The notes below the pieces were generated by a model. That model did not search any database. It was not told the DNA's origin and was given only the letters and a program-made list of their open reading frames with translations. A stretch of DNA of 64,000 bases, from positions 50,092,002 to 50,156,001 of the forward strand of contig CM064492.1 of the NCBI GenBank assembly GCA_032716605.1, in the 5' to 3' direction. Every line of letters starts with the position of its first letter. Position 1 is the first letter of the stretch. Positions 42,959 through 53,040 of this stretch are shown piece by piece. The position numbers were made by a program, and so were the translations under genes. The DNA comes from Paralithodes platypus (Eukaryota > Arthropoda > Malacostraca > Decapoda > Lithodidae).

Positions 42959-44718
42959 TAAGCAATATCACCGTTACAGAGAGAGAAGTATTGAATTGTT
43001 TAGATAAACTCAAGGTAAATAAAACGCCTGGACCTGATACAATCTCGCCTAGAGTTCTGAAGGAAGCTAAGGATGAGCTCTCCAAACCACTGACATTACT
43101 ATTCAATAAATCCTTGCAGTCTGGAACTATGCCTGATCAGTGGAAGCTAGCCAACGTAACACCGATATTCAAAAAAGGCAGCAAATCCCTACCCAGTAAC
43201 TATCGTCCAATTAGCTTAACCTCAGTTGTATGTAAAATGCTAGAAACGGTCATACGAGACAGACTCGTAAATCACTTAGAGGAAAATAACATACTTAAAG
43301 ATACTCAACACGGCTTTCGTAAAAAACGTTCCTGTTTAACAAACCTCTTAGACTTCTTCCACGATATCCTCAACCTCTACGATGAGAGTAAAGCTGTAGA
43401 TATTATATACCTTGATTTTCAAAAGGCCTTTGACAAAGTTCCCCACAAACGTTTACTGCTAAAACTAAAAGCGCATGGAATACAACACGGTGTGTTGAAA
43501 TGGATAGAAAATTGGCTCAGCGACAGAAAGCAAAGAGTAGTCATAAACGGTAAGGCATCTAAAGGGACCAATGTAAGTAGCGGGTACCCCAGGGATCGGT
43601 ACTAGGACCAATTCTCTTTCTAATTTACATCAACGACATAGATGAGGGCCTCACCTGTACAATCTCAAAATTTGCTGACGATACAAAAATTGCAAATAGC
43701 GTACTCTCAAAAGAACAAGTTGACGATATGCAACACAATCTAGATAAATTGACATGTTGGGCCCAAATTTGGCAAATGAGTTTCAATGCGGATAAATGTA
43801 AAGTACTACATATCGGATACCTAAATGAGAAAGCAAACTATTCGATGAATGGCACTCAGCTTAAGAATGTAAACAGAGAAACCGATCTGGGAGTAACAAT
43901 ATCGAGTAATCTAAAACCGAGTCAACAATATTCAGAAGTTGTTAAGAAGGCAAACAAAATAATTGGCTTTATAGGCAGGTCATTTGAGCATAAATCCAAA
44001 GAAGTTATCCTAACCCTTTACAATTCCTTAGTCCGCCCTCTTCTGGAATACTGCGTTCAATCCTGGTGCCCGTATTACCAAAAAGATATAAACAAGCTAG
44101 AACGAGTTCAACGTAGAGTTACCAAAATGATACCTAGCCTAAAGAACAAACCATACGAAGAGCGTCTTAGAGAATTAAATCTATTTCCTTTAACCCAGTG
44201 CAGATTAAGAGGTGACTTAATTCAAGTGTTCAAAATCATCAAAGGCATCGACAATATGAACTGTAGTAAGTACTTCACTATCAACCAATCTAATTACACG
44301 CGGGAAACGGTTGCAAAATTATTGGTAAATCTTTAACTCACACGAATCTAAGAATTTCTTCTTCAATCGAGTTGTCAACTTGTGGAATGGGCTTCCCCGA
44401 AACGTTATAGACTGCATCACCGTTGATTCATTTAAACTCCGCCTAGACAAATATCTCGCATCAAACCCGCGACTGACTGCGTTTGTAAATGAATAACTTT
44501 ATTTTATCCCCCCCTCAGTTACTAACCCATCTGTCCCCTACTAACTTCCTAATCCTGACACGGACATTAGTTCCAGGGCAGTAATTCCCTTTCCAATGTT
44601 CCCTTACCCACTCTAAACCACTGTTTGGACACTTGATCCTCAGTGTTTTGGAGGACAAGCAACCTAGAAGGGTAACTAGATCTGTTGTTGCTTGATTTCC
44701 TTTGTACTCCTTTGTACA
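42959..44718 (+). mobile_element. CR1-like LINE copy 2, 5'-truncated
   Basis: Plus-strand copy of the 27.3-29.5 kb element, inserted in unit 8. It ends in the CTCCTTTGTACTCCTTTGTA tail. Flanks join as GTGACAA and CAATGGTGACAG; an uninterrupted GTGACAATGGTGACAG exists at about 38409 and 47271. Its RT frames break at two places where copy 1 has GGGG and this copy has GGG (about 43582 and 44303). The same kind of 1-base loss twice may be natural decay or a sequencing error. Confidence 0.9.
42991..44336 (+). pseudogene. CR1-like reverse transcriptase, frameshifted
   Basis: Two open stretches, 42991-43605 and 43728-44336, with a readable bridge between them in a shifted frame. The first has NYRPISLTSVVCKMLE and motif A IIYLDFQKAFDKVPH. 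The bridge holds motif C (KFADDTKIA). The second has LVRPLLEYCVQSWCPYYQKD. The C-terminal NLWNGLP part follows in yet another frame to about 44494. Confidence 0.85.
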
Positions 44719-44903
44719 ATGGTGACAGTATTAGTGAAGATGGTGAGAGTAGTAGTGATGATTGTAATAGTAGTAGTGATGATGATAGTAATGGCGATGA
44801 TGATAGTAGTAGTGATGATGATAGTAGAAGTAATGGTGGTGGTAATATTACTGATGATGGTAACCCATCACAGAGTTGGGTATGCCGTTTTGATTTTGGG
44901 AAA
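44719..44903 (+). mobile_element. Helitron-like unit 8, right part
   Basis: Continues CAATGGTGACAGTATTAGTG, (GAT)n, CATCACAGAGTTGGGTATGC. Its hairpin is cut at GATTTTGGGAAAA and fused to the next unit's ACTCTGCGTAAGCAGC. Confidence 0.6.
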
Positions 44904-45409
44904 AACTCTGCGTAAGCAGCGTGGTATCGCCCCCCGTATTGTGGTACATGCTAACCGAAATGTCTGTCTGTCTATCTGTCTGTCTGTCTATCCGAGAACT
45001 CCTCCTAGACCGTTTGACGGATTTTCACCAAACTTCACACGAACCTTTGGTGCGTGAATGCGACGGTAATTAAACAAATATGTTTTGAATTTGTGCAATA
45101 GTTATGATCTAGGCCCAAAAACATGTTTTGCCCCCCCCCCCCCACCAACCCCCCCCCCCCCCCTCCCCTTCAGGCCGCCCACCGCCCACCCTGTACCTAT
45201 TCCCTGTGTGGCACACACATCACAGAAAGCCATACATCATACACATATGTCTCAGATATGATGATAATAGTGAGACGTATGTCTGTCTTTCCGAAAACTC
45301 CTCTTAGACCGTTCGACGGATTTTCACACAAAATTCTAACGAACATTTGGTGCGTGAATGCGACGGTCAGTCAAAACAGATTTTTTGACTGTATGCAATA
45401 GTTATGATT
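44904..45409 (+). mobile_element. Helitron-like units 9 and 10 (part), fused
   Basis: Starts ACTCTGCGTAAGC. After the C tract it passes via CATACATCATACACATATG into GTCTGTCTTTCCGAAAACTC of unit 10. The same CATACACAT...GTGAGACG junction recurs at about 46740-46782, so it is inherited and not a new break. Confidence 0.6.
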
Positions 45410-45839
45410 TTAACCCTCGTCTAGCGGGGCGTTTTGAGCTATTTTGGGCATATTCAGGCCCTCCTGAATGATCAATCAAGTATCTGCATGAAAAGAAATG
45501 TATTCAGAAAAAAACTAGGTGCTACAAGCTTCAAAATGAGACCAGAACGAGCTATGTAGCACTCGTCTTTTTGATGCAGTGGTACCACCAACATGGGAGT
45601 TAAGTGTATAGCGGCATATTTTTTCCAGCTACGCTCACTACTGGCTACACTGCCGGCCTCTCGAGAACAGAGGGAGCATGAGTCAGTGGGCGGCGGTAAG
45701 CCCTGGGTGTCGGCCGTGTGGCCTGCTGCGCTCCCGGCCATTTGCACTCGATTTTAACCCTTTAAAAGCCTTAATAATGCTCCTAACTTGCTGCTTTTTA
45801 GATACAGACTTAAGTCGGGCCCCGCTCTTTAAGTGTTAA
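45410..45839 (+). mobile_element. Family F-like MITE in unit 10
   Basis: 430 bp between TTAA at 45410-45413 and 45836-45839. The tip CCCTCGTCTAGCGGGGCG resembles F (CCCTTCTTTAGCGGCGCG). The host reads TTATGATT-TTAA-GTCCAAAATATGG; other units have TTATGATTTTAGGTCCAAAA, so a G-to-A change had made the TTAA target. The 91-codon minus-strand frame inside is not supported. Confidence 0.75.
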
Positions 45840-46418
45840 GTCCAAAATATGGTTTTACCCCCCCCCCACCCCCAACCCAGCAATGGTGAGCCCTAAGAAC
45901 GCATTCATTCTGGGGGCAAAAACATCTCGCTACGTATTTACTAGGTTAAGTTAGTTTAGTTGGCATTAGAAGTGATGGTAGTAATAGTTGGATTGATGGT
46001 GATAGTAGTGATGATGGTGATAATAGTAGTGATGATGGTTGTAGTTGTATTGATGATGATGACAGTAGTGATTGATGGTAGTGATGATAACAGTAGTAGA
46101 TATGATGGTGACAGTACTAGTAGTAGTGATGATGGTCATAATAGTATTTATGATGGTGACAGTAGTAATGATGATTGTAAGATGAAGGTGACAGTATTAG
46201 TGATGTTGGTAAGAAGTAGTGATGATGGTGAAAGTTGTAGTTATGATGAGAGTACTAGTGATGATAGGAGTAGTATTAATTATGATGAGAGTAGTAGTGA
46301 TGATTATAATAGTAGTAGTGCTAATTATATTAATGATGATAGTGACTGGTAGTTATGATGGTGACCGATCGCAGAGTTGGGTAAGCCGTTTTGATTTTGG
46401 GCGAAACGGCACGTCTAC
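45840..46418 (+). mobile_element. Helitron-like unit 10, right part
   Basis: GTCCAAAATATGG, C tract, GTTAGTTTAGTTGGCATTA, long (GATGAT) domain, GATCGCAGAGTTGGGTAAGC, hairpin and ACGTCTAC at 46415-46418. Confidence 0.65.
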
Positions 46419-46431
46419 TTTACTATTATTA

Positions 46432-47493
46432 TCAACTCTGCGTAAGCAGACTGGTATCGCCCCCCGTATAGTGGTACATGTTAATCGAAATGCCTGTCTG
46501 TCTGTCCGTCTGTCTGTCTGTCTGTCTGTCCGAGAACTCCTCCTAGACCGTTTGACGGTTTGACGGATTTTCACCAAACTTCACACGAACTTTTGGTGTG
46601 TGAATTCGACGGTAATTAAACAAATATTTTTTGAATTTGTGCAATAGTTATGATCTTAGGTCCAAACATTTGTTTTGCCCCCCCCCCCCCCCCCCCCCTT
46701 AAAGGATCCCCACCCCCCACCCTGTATCTAAGCCACACATCATACACATGTCTCAGATGTGATGATAATGGTGAGACGTCTGTCTGTCTGTCCGATAACT
46801 CCTCCTAGACCGTTCGACGGATTTTCACCAAACTTCACACGAACATTCGGTGCGTGAATGCGACAGTAATTAAAAAAAAAATGTTGAATTTGTGCAGTAG
46901 TTATGATTTTAGGTCCAAAATATGGTTCCAACCCCCACCCCGCACTACCCCCCCAGCAATGAACGGGGCAACACCATCGTTCTGGGGGCGAAAATAACTT
47001 GCCCCGTATTTGTTAGGTTAAGTTAGTTTAGTTAACATTAGAAGTAATGGTAGTAATAGTGGTGTAATAGTAATAGATGGTAGTAATACCGATGGTGGTA
47101 GTAGAGATGATGGTGATAATAGTAGTGATGATGTTTGTAGTTGTAGTGATGATGATGACAGTAGTAGATATGATGGTGAAAGTATTAGTAGTAGTGATAA
47201 TGGTCATAATAGTAGTGATGATGGTGACAAGTAATGATGACAGTTGTAGTGATAGTAGTGATGATGGTAGTGACAATGGTGACAGTATTAGTGATGATGG
47301 TGAAAGTTGTAGTGATGATGACAGTTGTAGTGATGACAGTTGTAGTGATGATGAGAGTCGTAGTGATGATGGTAAGAGCAGTAGTTATGACTATAATAGC
47401 AGTAGTGATGATGATAGTGACTAATAGTGATGATGGTAACCCATCGCAGAGTTGGGTATGCCGTTTTGATTTTGGGCGAAACGGCACGTCTAC
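46432..47493 (+). mobile_element. Helitron-like units 11 and 12
   Basis: Starts TCAACTCTGCGTAAGCAG. It holds two (TCTG)n blocks (46494-46530, 46780-46795) and two GACGGATTTTCACC blocks, joined through the CATACACATG junction. It ends with CATCGCAGAGTTGGGTATGC, hairpin and ACGTCTAC at 47490-47493. Confidence 0.7.
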
Positions 47494-47590
47494 TTTATTA
47501 ATATTATAAATCATGTTAATTATTATTTTTATTTTTTTATTATTACTGGTATTATAATTTTTGTATTATTATTATTATTATTATTATTAT
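47494..47590. repeat. AT-rich spacer with (ATT)n
   Basis: AT-rich sequence and (ATT)n at about 47560-47590 directly before the SINE. No gene. Confidence 0.8.
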
Positions 47591-47715
47591 TGATGGTGTA
47601 ATGGTTAGAGTGTTTAAGATCTGTATGTGGTAACCCAGGTTCGAATCCCGGTAGGATCACATGTTTTAATTAATTTAATTGGGAGGTGTTTGGTGTTGGG
47701 AGTTTAATTAATAAA
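47591..47715 (+). mobile_element. tRNA-derived SINE, copy 1
   Basis: A-box-like TGGTGTAATGGTTAGAGTG at 47594 and exact B box GGTTCGAATCC at 47638, 44 nt apart as in tRNA. The T stem has four of five pairs; the anticodon arm and acceptor stem do not form. A copy at 49059-49182 has a different body end, which supports a SINE over a tRNA gene. Confidence 0.75.
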
Positions 47716-48853
47716 GTAGACGTGCCGTTTTGCCCAAAATCAAAACGGCATACCCAACTCTGCGATGGGTTACCATCATCACTACTAATACCATCATCAA
47801 TCACAATCAACATAATCACTACTACTGCCATACTCACTACAACTGCCATCATCACTACAACTGCCATCATCACTACAACTGCCACAATCATTACGAGTAC
47901 TGTCATCATCACCATTACTATGATCATCATCACTACTACAATTACAATTATCACTACTACTCTCACCATAATCACTGTCCATTGTCACTAGCATCTTAAT
48001 CACTACTATCATCATTGATACTACAACTATCAACCATCATTACTAATATCATCACCACCATCTTACAATCATCATTACTACTGTTAACATCATCACTACT
48101 ACTATAACCATCATCATTACTACTGTCACAAATATTACCATAATTTATTCTACTGTCACCATATTAACTACTACTGCCATCATCACCATTACTATGAACT
48201 TCATCACCACAACTATCACCATCATCACTACAAATTTCACCATCCTCACTACTACTCACCATCATCACTAATACTCACACCATCGTCACTACCATCATCA
48301 CTACTGTCATTATTATCACTACAACTATCATCATTACTTGTCATCATCATCACTACTATTATGACCATCATTACTACTACTGTCACCATCATATCTACTA
48401 CTGTCATCATCATCAATACAACTACAACCATCATCAATACAATTATCACCATTATCACTACTATCACCATAAATCCAAATATTACTACCATCACTTCTAA
48501 TGTCAACTAAACTAACTTAACCTAGCAAATACGTAGCGAGATGTTTTCGCTCCTAGAACGCCATCATTGCTGGGGGGGGGGGGGGGGGGGGCAAAACCAT
48601 ATTTTGGACCTAAAATCATAACTATTGCATAAATTCAACAAATCTTTTTTGACTGACTTTTGCATTCACGCAACAAATGTTCGTGTGAAATTTGGTGAAA
48701 ATCCGTCCAACGGTCTAGGAGGAGTTCCGAGACAGACGGACGCCGACGACGCCGACGACGACAACGACGACGACGACGACGACGACAGACATATTTTTCG
48801 TGTGGTACCCACTATACGGGGGGCGATACCAAACTCTGCTTACGCAGAGTTAA
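47716..48853 (-). mobile_element. Helitron-like unit, inverted
   Basis: Minus-oriented. Its 3' end lies at 47716 (GTAGACGTGCCGTTTTGCCC, inverse hairpin and CCAACTCTGCGATGG). An ATC/ATT domain, G tract at 48575-48594 and CCATATTTTGGACC follow, then GGTGAAAATCCGTCCAACGG. The 5' end at 48853 reads inverse TTAACTCTGCG. In this copy the tetranucleotide block is replaced by (GAC)n at 48732-48787. Confidence 0.75.
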
Positions 48854-49058
48854 TAAATTAGATTATTCCTAAAGGTTCAGGAACATTTCATAGCGAGGTC
48901 GGTCCTTAGAGATCTGTGTCCCATAGAATGTTCTTTCCTTTCACTTAAACATTAGGCTATTCAGTGTACAGTTGGGTTTGAATACATTATTAGATTGGTA
49001 TCCAGTATTCGATAAATGGATATACAATCATAGTCATGTACTTAACCTTAAACTGTCT
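48854..49058. other. Unassigned spacer
   Basis: No feature seen. Confidence 0.4.
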
Positions 49059-49182
49059 TGATGGTGTAATGGTTAGAGTGTTTAAAATCTGTATGTGGTA
49101 ACCCAGGTTCGAATCCCGGTAGGATCACATGCTTTCATTATTTTAACTGTTAGGTGTCTGGGAGTAAAATAAATAAATAAGA
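49059..49182 (+). mobile_element. tRNA-derived SINE, copy 2
   Basis: Nearly identical head to 47591 (one change in GTTTAAAATC), B box GGTTCGAATCC, then a short body TTAGGTGTCTGGGAG and an (AAAT)n tail. Two copies with independent flanks. Confidence 0.75.
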
Positions 49183-49480
49183 TCATTACTCAAGCCCTAA
49201 AAAAATAGACTGTGTAATAATTTCGTAAACTAGACTCTGCTACAGAATATCCGATACAGCCCCCCCCCCCCCCCCCCGCGTGTGATACCCCTCGTACTCT
49301 AAAATTCCGTAGTTCCGACCACCAAAAGCCTCTCCCGGATTAACATTTTACGGTTTTCCGGGGTTGGGGGCTACGGGTCCGGGAGATTTCTCGGACGAAC
49401 GGAGAGGAATACGTATTTTTTTATTTTTTTTTTATCCAGATCCAGGGCGGGCAAATGTACTCCAACTTCGAGGGACTTTT
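49183..49480. other. Spacer with C homopolymer
   Basis: C tract at 49260-49277 and a T tract near 49418-49432. A GC-rich stretch with TCTCCCGGATT and GGTCCGGGAGATT blocks lies between. No gene. Confidence 0.5.
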
Positions 49481-49880
49481 TGTATTCATCTGCACTGGTA
49501 AAAACAAAACAATATAATACAATATAATAAATAAAATAAAATAAAATAAAATAAAGTGTGTTCAATAAAATACTAATAGATAGGCTACAGGTACCAAAAG
49601 ATACTAATAGATAGACTGAAGATAAATTTTTCACTTAATCATCTGCACTGTAAAAAACAATGTGCGTGCAATGCACATTAATATATATAGTCATTATGAA
49701 AGCTGCCACTTATTAATCTGCACTGTAAAAATAATACATAAAATAAGTGTGTGCAATATATAATAATAGATAATATAGTCTGAAAGAAAGCTGGTACACT
49801 TATTCATATGCACTGTAAAAAAAGAATGTCAATAATAGTGCTGCATATAGACTGAAACAAAGTTGGTACACTGTGAACAA
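49481..49880. repeat. Degenerate repeat with TCTGCACTGTAAAAA motif
   Basis: Four copies of ATTCATCTGCACTGTAAAA-like sequence at about 49484, 49638, 49711 and 49802. They are followed by variable AATAATA-rich sequence, ATAGACTGAAA and GCTGGTACACTTA. Irregular spacing. Also (AAAAT)n at about 49530-49553. Confidence 0.65.
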
Positions 49881-49905
49881 AAAAATGGGCAAAGAAAAGG
49901 TAATA

Positions 49906-50119
49906 TTATCCCCTTGAGGATTATGCCGCGTTTTGACCGTATATTCTGGCTAGTATTAGACGATTTTATACAACTTAGCAACGGTTTGTGAGCATCAAAG
50001 GGGTAAATACTATCTCAATTAACCCTTTAGCTCCCACAAGTTCTTCCTAAACTGAATCAAATCGTTTAATCCTAGCCAGAATATACTGTCAAAATGCGTC
50101 ATAATCCTCAAGGGGTTAA
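49906..50119. mobile_element. MITE family A, complete
   Basis: 214 bp. Left tip CCCCTTGAGGATTATGCCGC after TTAT; right tip GCGTCATAATCCTCAAGGGG before TTAA. The arms also share GCTAGTATTAGACGATTTTA and AAATCGTTTAATCCTAGCC. Good reference copy. Confidence 0.9.
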
Positions 50120-50218
50120 GAAATATTAGGAGTCAGGATGTTAGCTAAATATTCAGTGTTTGATACCCAAAGTTATGTTAAATCGACTAACGGTAGCCAG
50201 AACATAAAAATGTCATAA
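50120..50218. mobile_element. MITE family A-like arm fragment
   Basis: AAATCGACTAACGGTAGCCA and AACATAAAAATGTCATAATA resemble the right arm of families A-C. Partial and diverged. Confidence 0.5.
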
Positions 50219-50488
50219 TACACTCGGATGCTATGGTCTCTAGCCCACCTATAAACATTCGTGGACCCCATATGTTTTTCTGTATGCAATTATAACTATC
50301 TGGATTGATTTTTGGATAGATCTTGCTTTACAATAAATAGTATACTGTATATAGTTTTGTAGTTGATGTATGGAAAATTATATTCATACATTCGTTTCCA
50401 GCGATATACAGTACGTCCATAAATAGAAAAAAGTTGAAGTCCTAGAATATTAATGAGTGGGCTAGAGACTATAACATGCAAGGGTATA
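50219..50488. mobile_element. MITE with 30-bp inverted ends
   Basis: Left ATGGTCTCTAGCCCACC and right GTGGGCTAGAGACTATAAC are inverted repeats, and the outer tips CACTCGGATGC and GCAAGGGTA partly match. The interior also has ATAAACATTC/GAATATTAAT. About 270 bp and related in tip style to family C. Borders are uncertain. Confidence 0.6.
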
Positions 50489-50493
50489 ATTGC

Positions 50494-51356
50494 TTAAGGG
50501 GAGTCACCGGCTTTTTTGTTATCTTTCTCTCCTTTTCTCTCTTTCCTGGCTTGTATCCATTCGGCCCCATGCACCCAACTGTTTTAAGACGTTTATCCCC
50601 ATCCAGGTGTCGATATCTTCCCGGCGAGCGATAGCGAGCCAGCATTATATGGAGAAATCCGGCTTTGCCGGAGGCATTTTTCTGTCGAAAAATGTACAAA
50701 TTTAGCTTGCTGGCAAAACAAAAATATATATATGCTGGCTCGTTACCGCTCGCCAGGAAAATATTGACACCTGGATGGAGGTAAACGTCTTAACCCTTCT
50801 TTAGCGGCGCGCATCATATGTCGAGTGAAAGAAATTTGGACTATGTGGCGGCTCACAACATAAGTCGTGTGGCATTTTCAGCACGTAATGTTGCTGAGAG
50901 AGAGAGACAGGTGGTGGCAGGAGAGTAGCGAGCGTATGACTGCTCCAGACCACCGCGGTGGACCAACTGACATGAATCCCACCCTCCTCCACCCTCTCAC
51001 ACTCGCTACACAGTGAATTGTTTAGGGAAAGTACCGAATTACATGGTTTTTGCACTCGTGTTGCGCGATTGTTGCAAGAGAACTAGCGGTCATACAAGGA
51101 TCGTTGGGGTGTCATTGGAAAGCTCTGTTTATGCCCTTTCAGGGATAGATACTTGTTTTATGCTCTGGATCTTATTTAGGCATGAAAATGATTACGTAAA
51201 CAGCCCTATTTTGGGAAAAAACACCCCGCTGGTGGCTACATATTATTTACTGCCTAGGCCGCTCGTTAGGTGTTAAAATAGTAGGCTGAATGGGGCCGAA
51301 TATATACAAGCCAAAGAGAGAGGGAGAGAAATAGAAAAAAAGCAGGTGACACCCCT
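50494..51356 (+). mobile_element. MITE family E split by family F
   Basis: TTAAGGGGAGTCACCGGC at the left, GGCGAGCGATAGCGAGCC, CCGGCTTTGCCGG, CTCGTTACCGCTCGCC, TAAACGTC then TTAA. After the insert it resumes AATAGTAGGCTGAATGGG and ends GGTGACACCCCTTAA. Without the insert, TAAACGTCTTAAAATAG matches other E copies. Confidence 0.9.
50790..51276 (+). mobile_element. MITE family F nested in family E
   Basis: 487 bp between TTAA at 50790-50793 and 51273-51276, close to identical with 14294-14781 in reverse. Removing it and one TTAA restores the E consensus, so TTAA was duplicated on insertion. The tip is CCCTTCTTTAGCGGCGCGC. No coding capacity. Confidence 0.9.
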
Positions 51357-51489
51357 TAATGGAAATATATGAAACTATTGTCTCTGCATCACATTAAGAC
51401 CAAGTTTGTATACTAGCACCATCATTCACTGCAAAATCTTCCAAAATAACTGATAAATCTTTGACGAGAACTTTGTAATTTACCGTCAG
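51357..51489. other. Short unassigned spacer
   Basis: No feature seen. Confidence 0.4.
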
Positions 51490-52095
51490 TTGAAAAGAAA
51501 CACACTATAGTTTGAAAAGTAAATCACTCAACATACTCAAAAGAAACACACTATAGTTTGAAAAGTAAATCACTCAACATACTCAAAAGAAACACACTAT
51601 AGTTTGAAAAGTAAATCGCTCAACATACTCAAAAGAAACACACTATAGTTTGAAAAGTAAATCACTCAACATACTCAAAAGAAACACACTATAGTTTGAA
51701 AAGTAAATCACTCAACATACTCAAAAGAAACACACTATAGTTTGAAAAGTAAATCGCTCAACATACTCAAAAGAAACACACTATAGTTTGAAAAGTAAAT
51801 CACTCAACATACTCAAAGGAAACACTATAGTTTGAAAAGTAAATCACTCAACATACTCAAAAGAAACACACTATAGTTTGAAAAGTAAATCGCTCAACAT
51901 ACTCAAAAGAAACACACTATAGTTTGAAAAGTAAATCGCTCAACATACTCAAAAGAAACACACTATAGTTTGAAAAGTAAATCGCTCAACATACTCCAAA
52001 GAAACACACTATAGTTTGAAAAGTAAATCGCTCAACATACTCAAAAGAAACACACTATAGTTTGAAAAGTAAATCGCTCAACATACTCAAAAGAT
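51490..52095. repeat. 46-bp tandem array
   Basis: Thirteen near-identical direct copies of a 46-bp unit: AAAAGAAACACACTATAG, TTTGAAAAGTAAATC(A/G)CTC, AACATACTC. The main variation is A or G in AAATC(A/G)CTC. One copy is 2 bp shorter. No spacers and no gene. Confidence 0.97.
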
Positions 52096-52327
52096 AATAT
52101 AAACCTTTTCCATGCCCTAGTTTTTTTTTTTTTTTTTTAATTTGTACTGGGATACAGCATGGAATTATTCTGTGTACACACGCATGCACACATTCATGTC
52201 ATATTGCTTTGTTGTTATAACATCAATTATACATTGGATGTACAGTATTGCAAATTTGGGATTGCTGCAATAATACAAAATCAACATAAATTGCATGTAT
52301 CAGTGTACTACGTGTGTGTATGTGTGT

Positions 52328-52402
<75 letters not shown>

Positions 52403-52510
52403 CGCGCGCAGTGGGGTCCGAATAAAATCCCCCTCGAATATAAAACTCCTAGAATTAACTCCCCACAGACAAAATCCAACAACCAACAAGTTCCCCGCAT
52501 TAGTAGTTGG
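52096..52510. repeat. Spacer with T tract and (TG)n(CG)n microsatellite
   Basis: T homopolymer at about 52120-52138; (TG)n from about 52311 to 52393 followed by (CG)n to 52408. The Val/Cys or His/Thr open frames crossing it are artefacts. Confidence 0.9.
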
Positions 52511-52896
52511 TTAAGGGAGCCCACCTCGCTTTTTGTCCTCTTTCTCTCCCTCTCTCTTTGTCTTGTATCCATTCGGCCCCATTCAGCCTACTGTTTTAAG
52601 ACGTTTACCCCCATCCAGGTGTCAAGATTTTCCTGGCAAGTGGTAGCGGGCCAGTATATATATTTTTTTGTTTTGACAGCAAGCTAAATTTGGAAATTTT
52701 TCGATAGAAAAATTTCTCCAGCGAAGCAGGATTTCTCCATACAATGCTGGCTCGCTATCGCCCGCAAGGAAGAAATCAACACCTGGACGGGGATAAACGT
52801 CTTAAAACAGTCGGCTGAATGGGGCCGAATGGATACAAGCCAGCGAAAGAGAGAAAAGGAGAGAAAGATACAAAAAAAACGGTGACCCCCCCTTAA
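52511..52896 (+). mobile_element. MITE family E copy
   Basis: TTAA at 52511-52514 and 52893-52896. Left GGGAGCCCACCTCGC, right GGTGACCCCCCTTAA, with CCCCATCCAGGTGTC and its inverse GACACC-type arms, plus GCGAAGCAGGATTTC in the centre. About 386 bp. Confidence 0.85.
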
Positions 52897-52963
52897 AAGG
52901 GTATGACAAAGGTATATATAATCATTGGGTATATTGATAGTGATATACCTCACTATCCTCATA

Positions 52964-53040
52964 TTAAGGGGGGTCTCCGTTCTTTTTTTTTATCTTTCTC
53001 TCCTTTTTTCTATTTCCCTGGCTTGCATAACAGTAGAGTA
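52964..53040 (+). mobile_element. MITE family E left-end fragment
   Basis: TTAAGGGGGGTCTCCG, TATCTTTCTCTCC and CCCTGGCTTG match the first 60 bp of E, then homology stops. The RTE LINE lies just beyond. Confidence 0.65.

Noticed and set aside
34421..48506. Many Val/Met-rich, Ser/Asp-rich or Ile/Thr-rich open frames
   Set aside because: Translations of the GATGAT and GTAGTG repeat domain of the Helitron-like units.
47591..49130. True tRNA genes at 47591 and 49059
   Set aside because: A and B boxes are good, but anticodon and acceptor stems do not pair and both copies share a non-tRNA body.
52159..52687. Open frames across the (TG)n(CG)n tract
   Set aside because: Dinucleotide repeats give alternating-residue peptides; no gene evidence.
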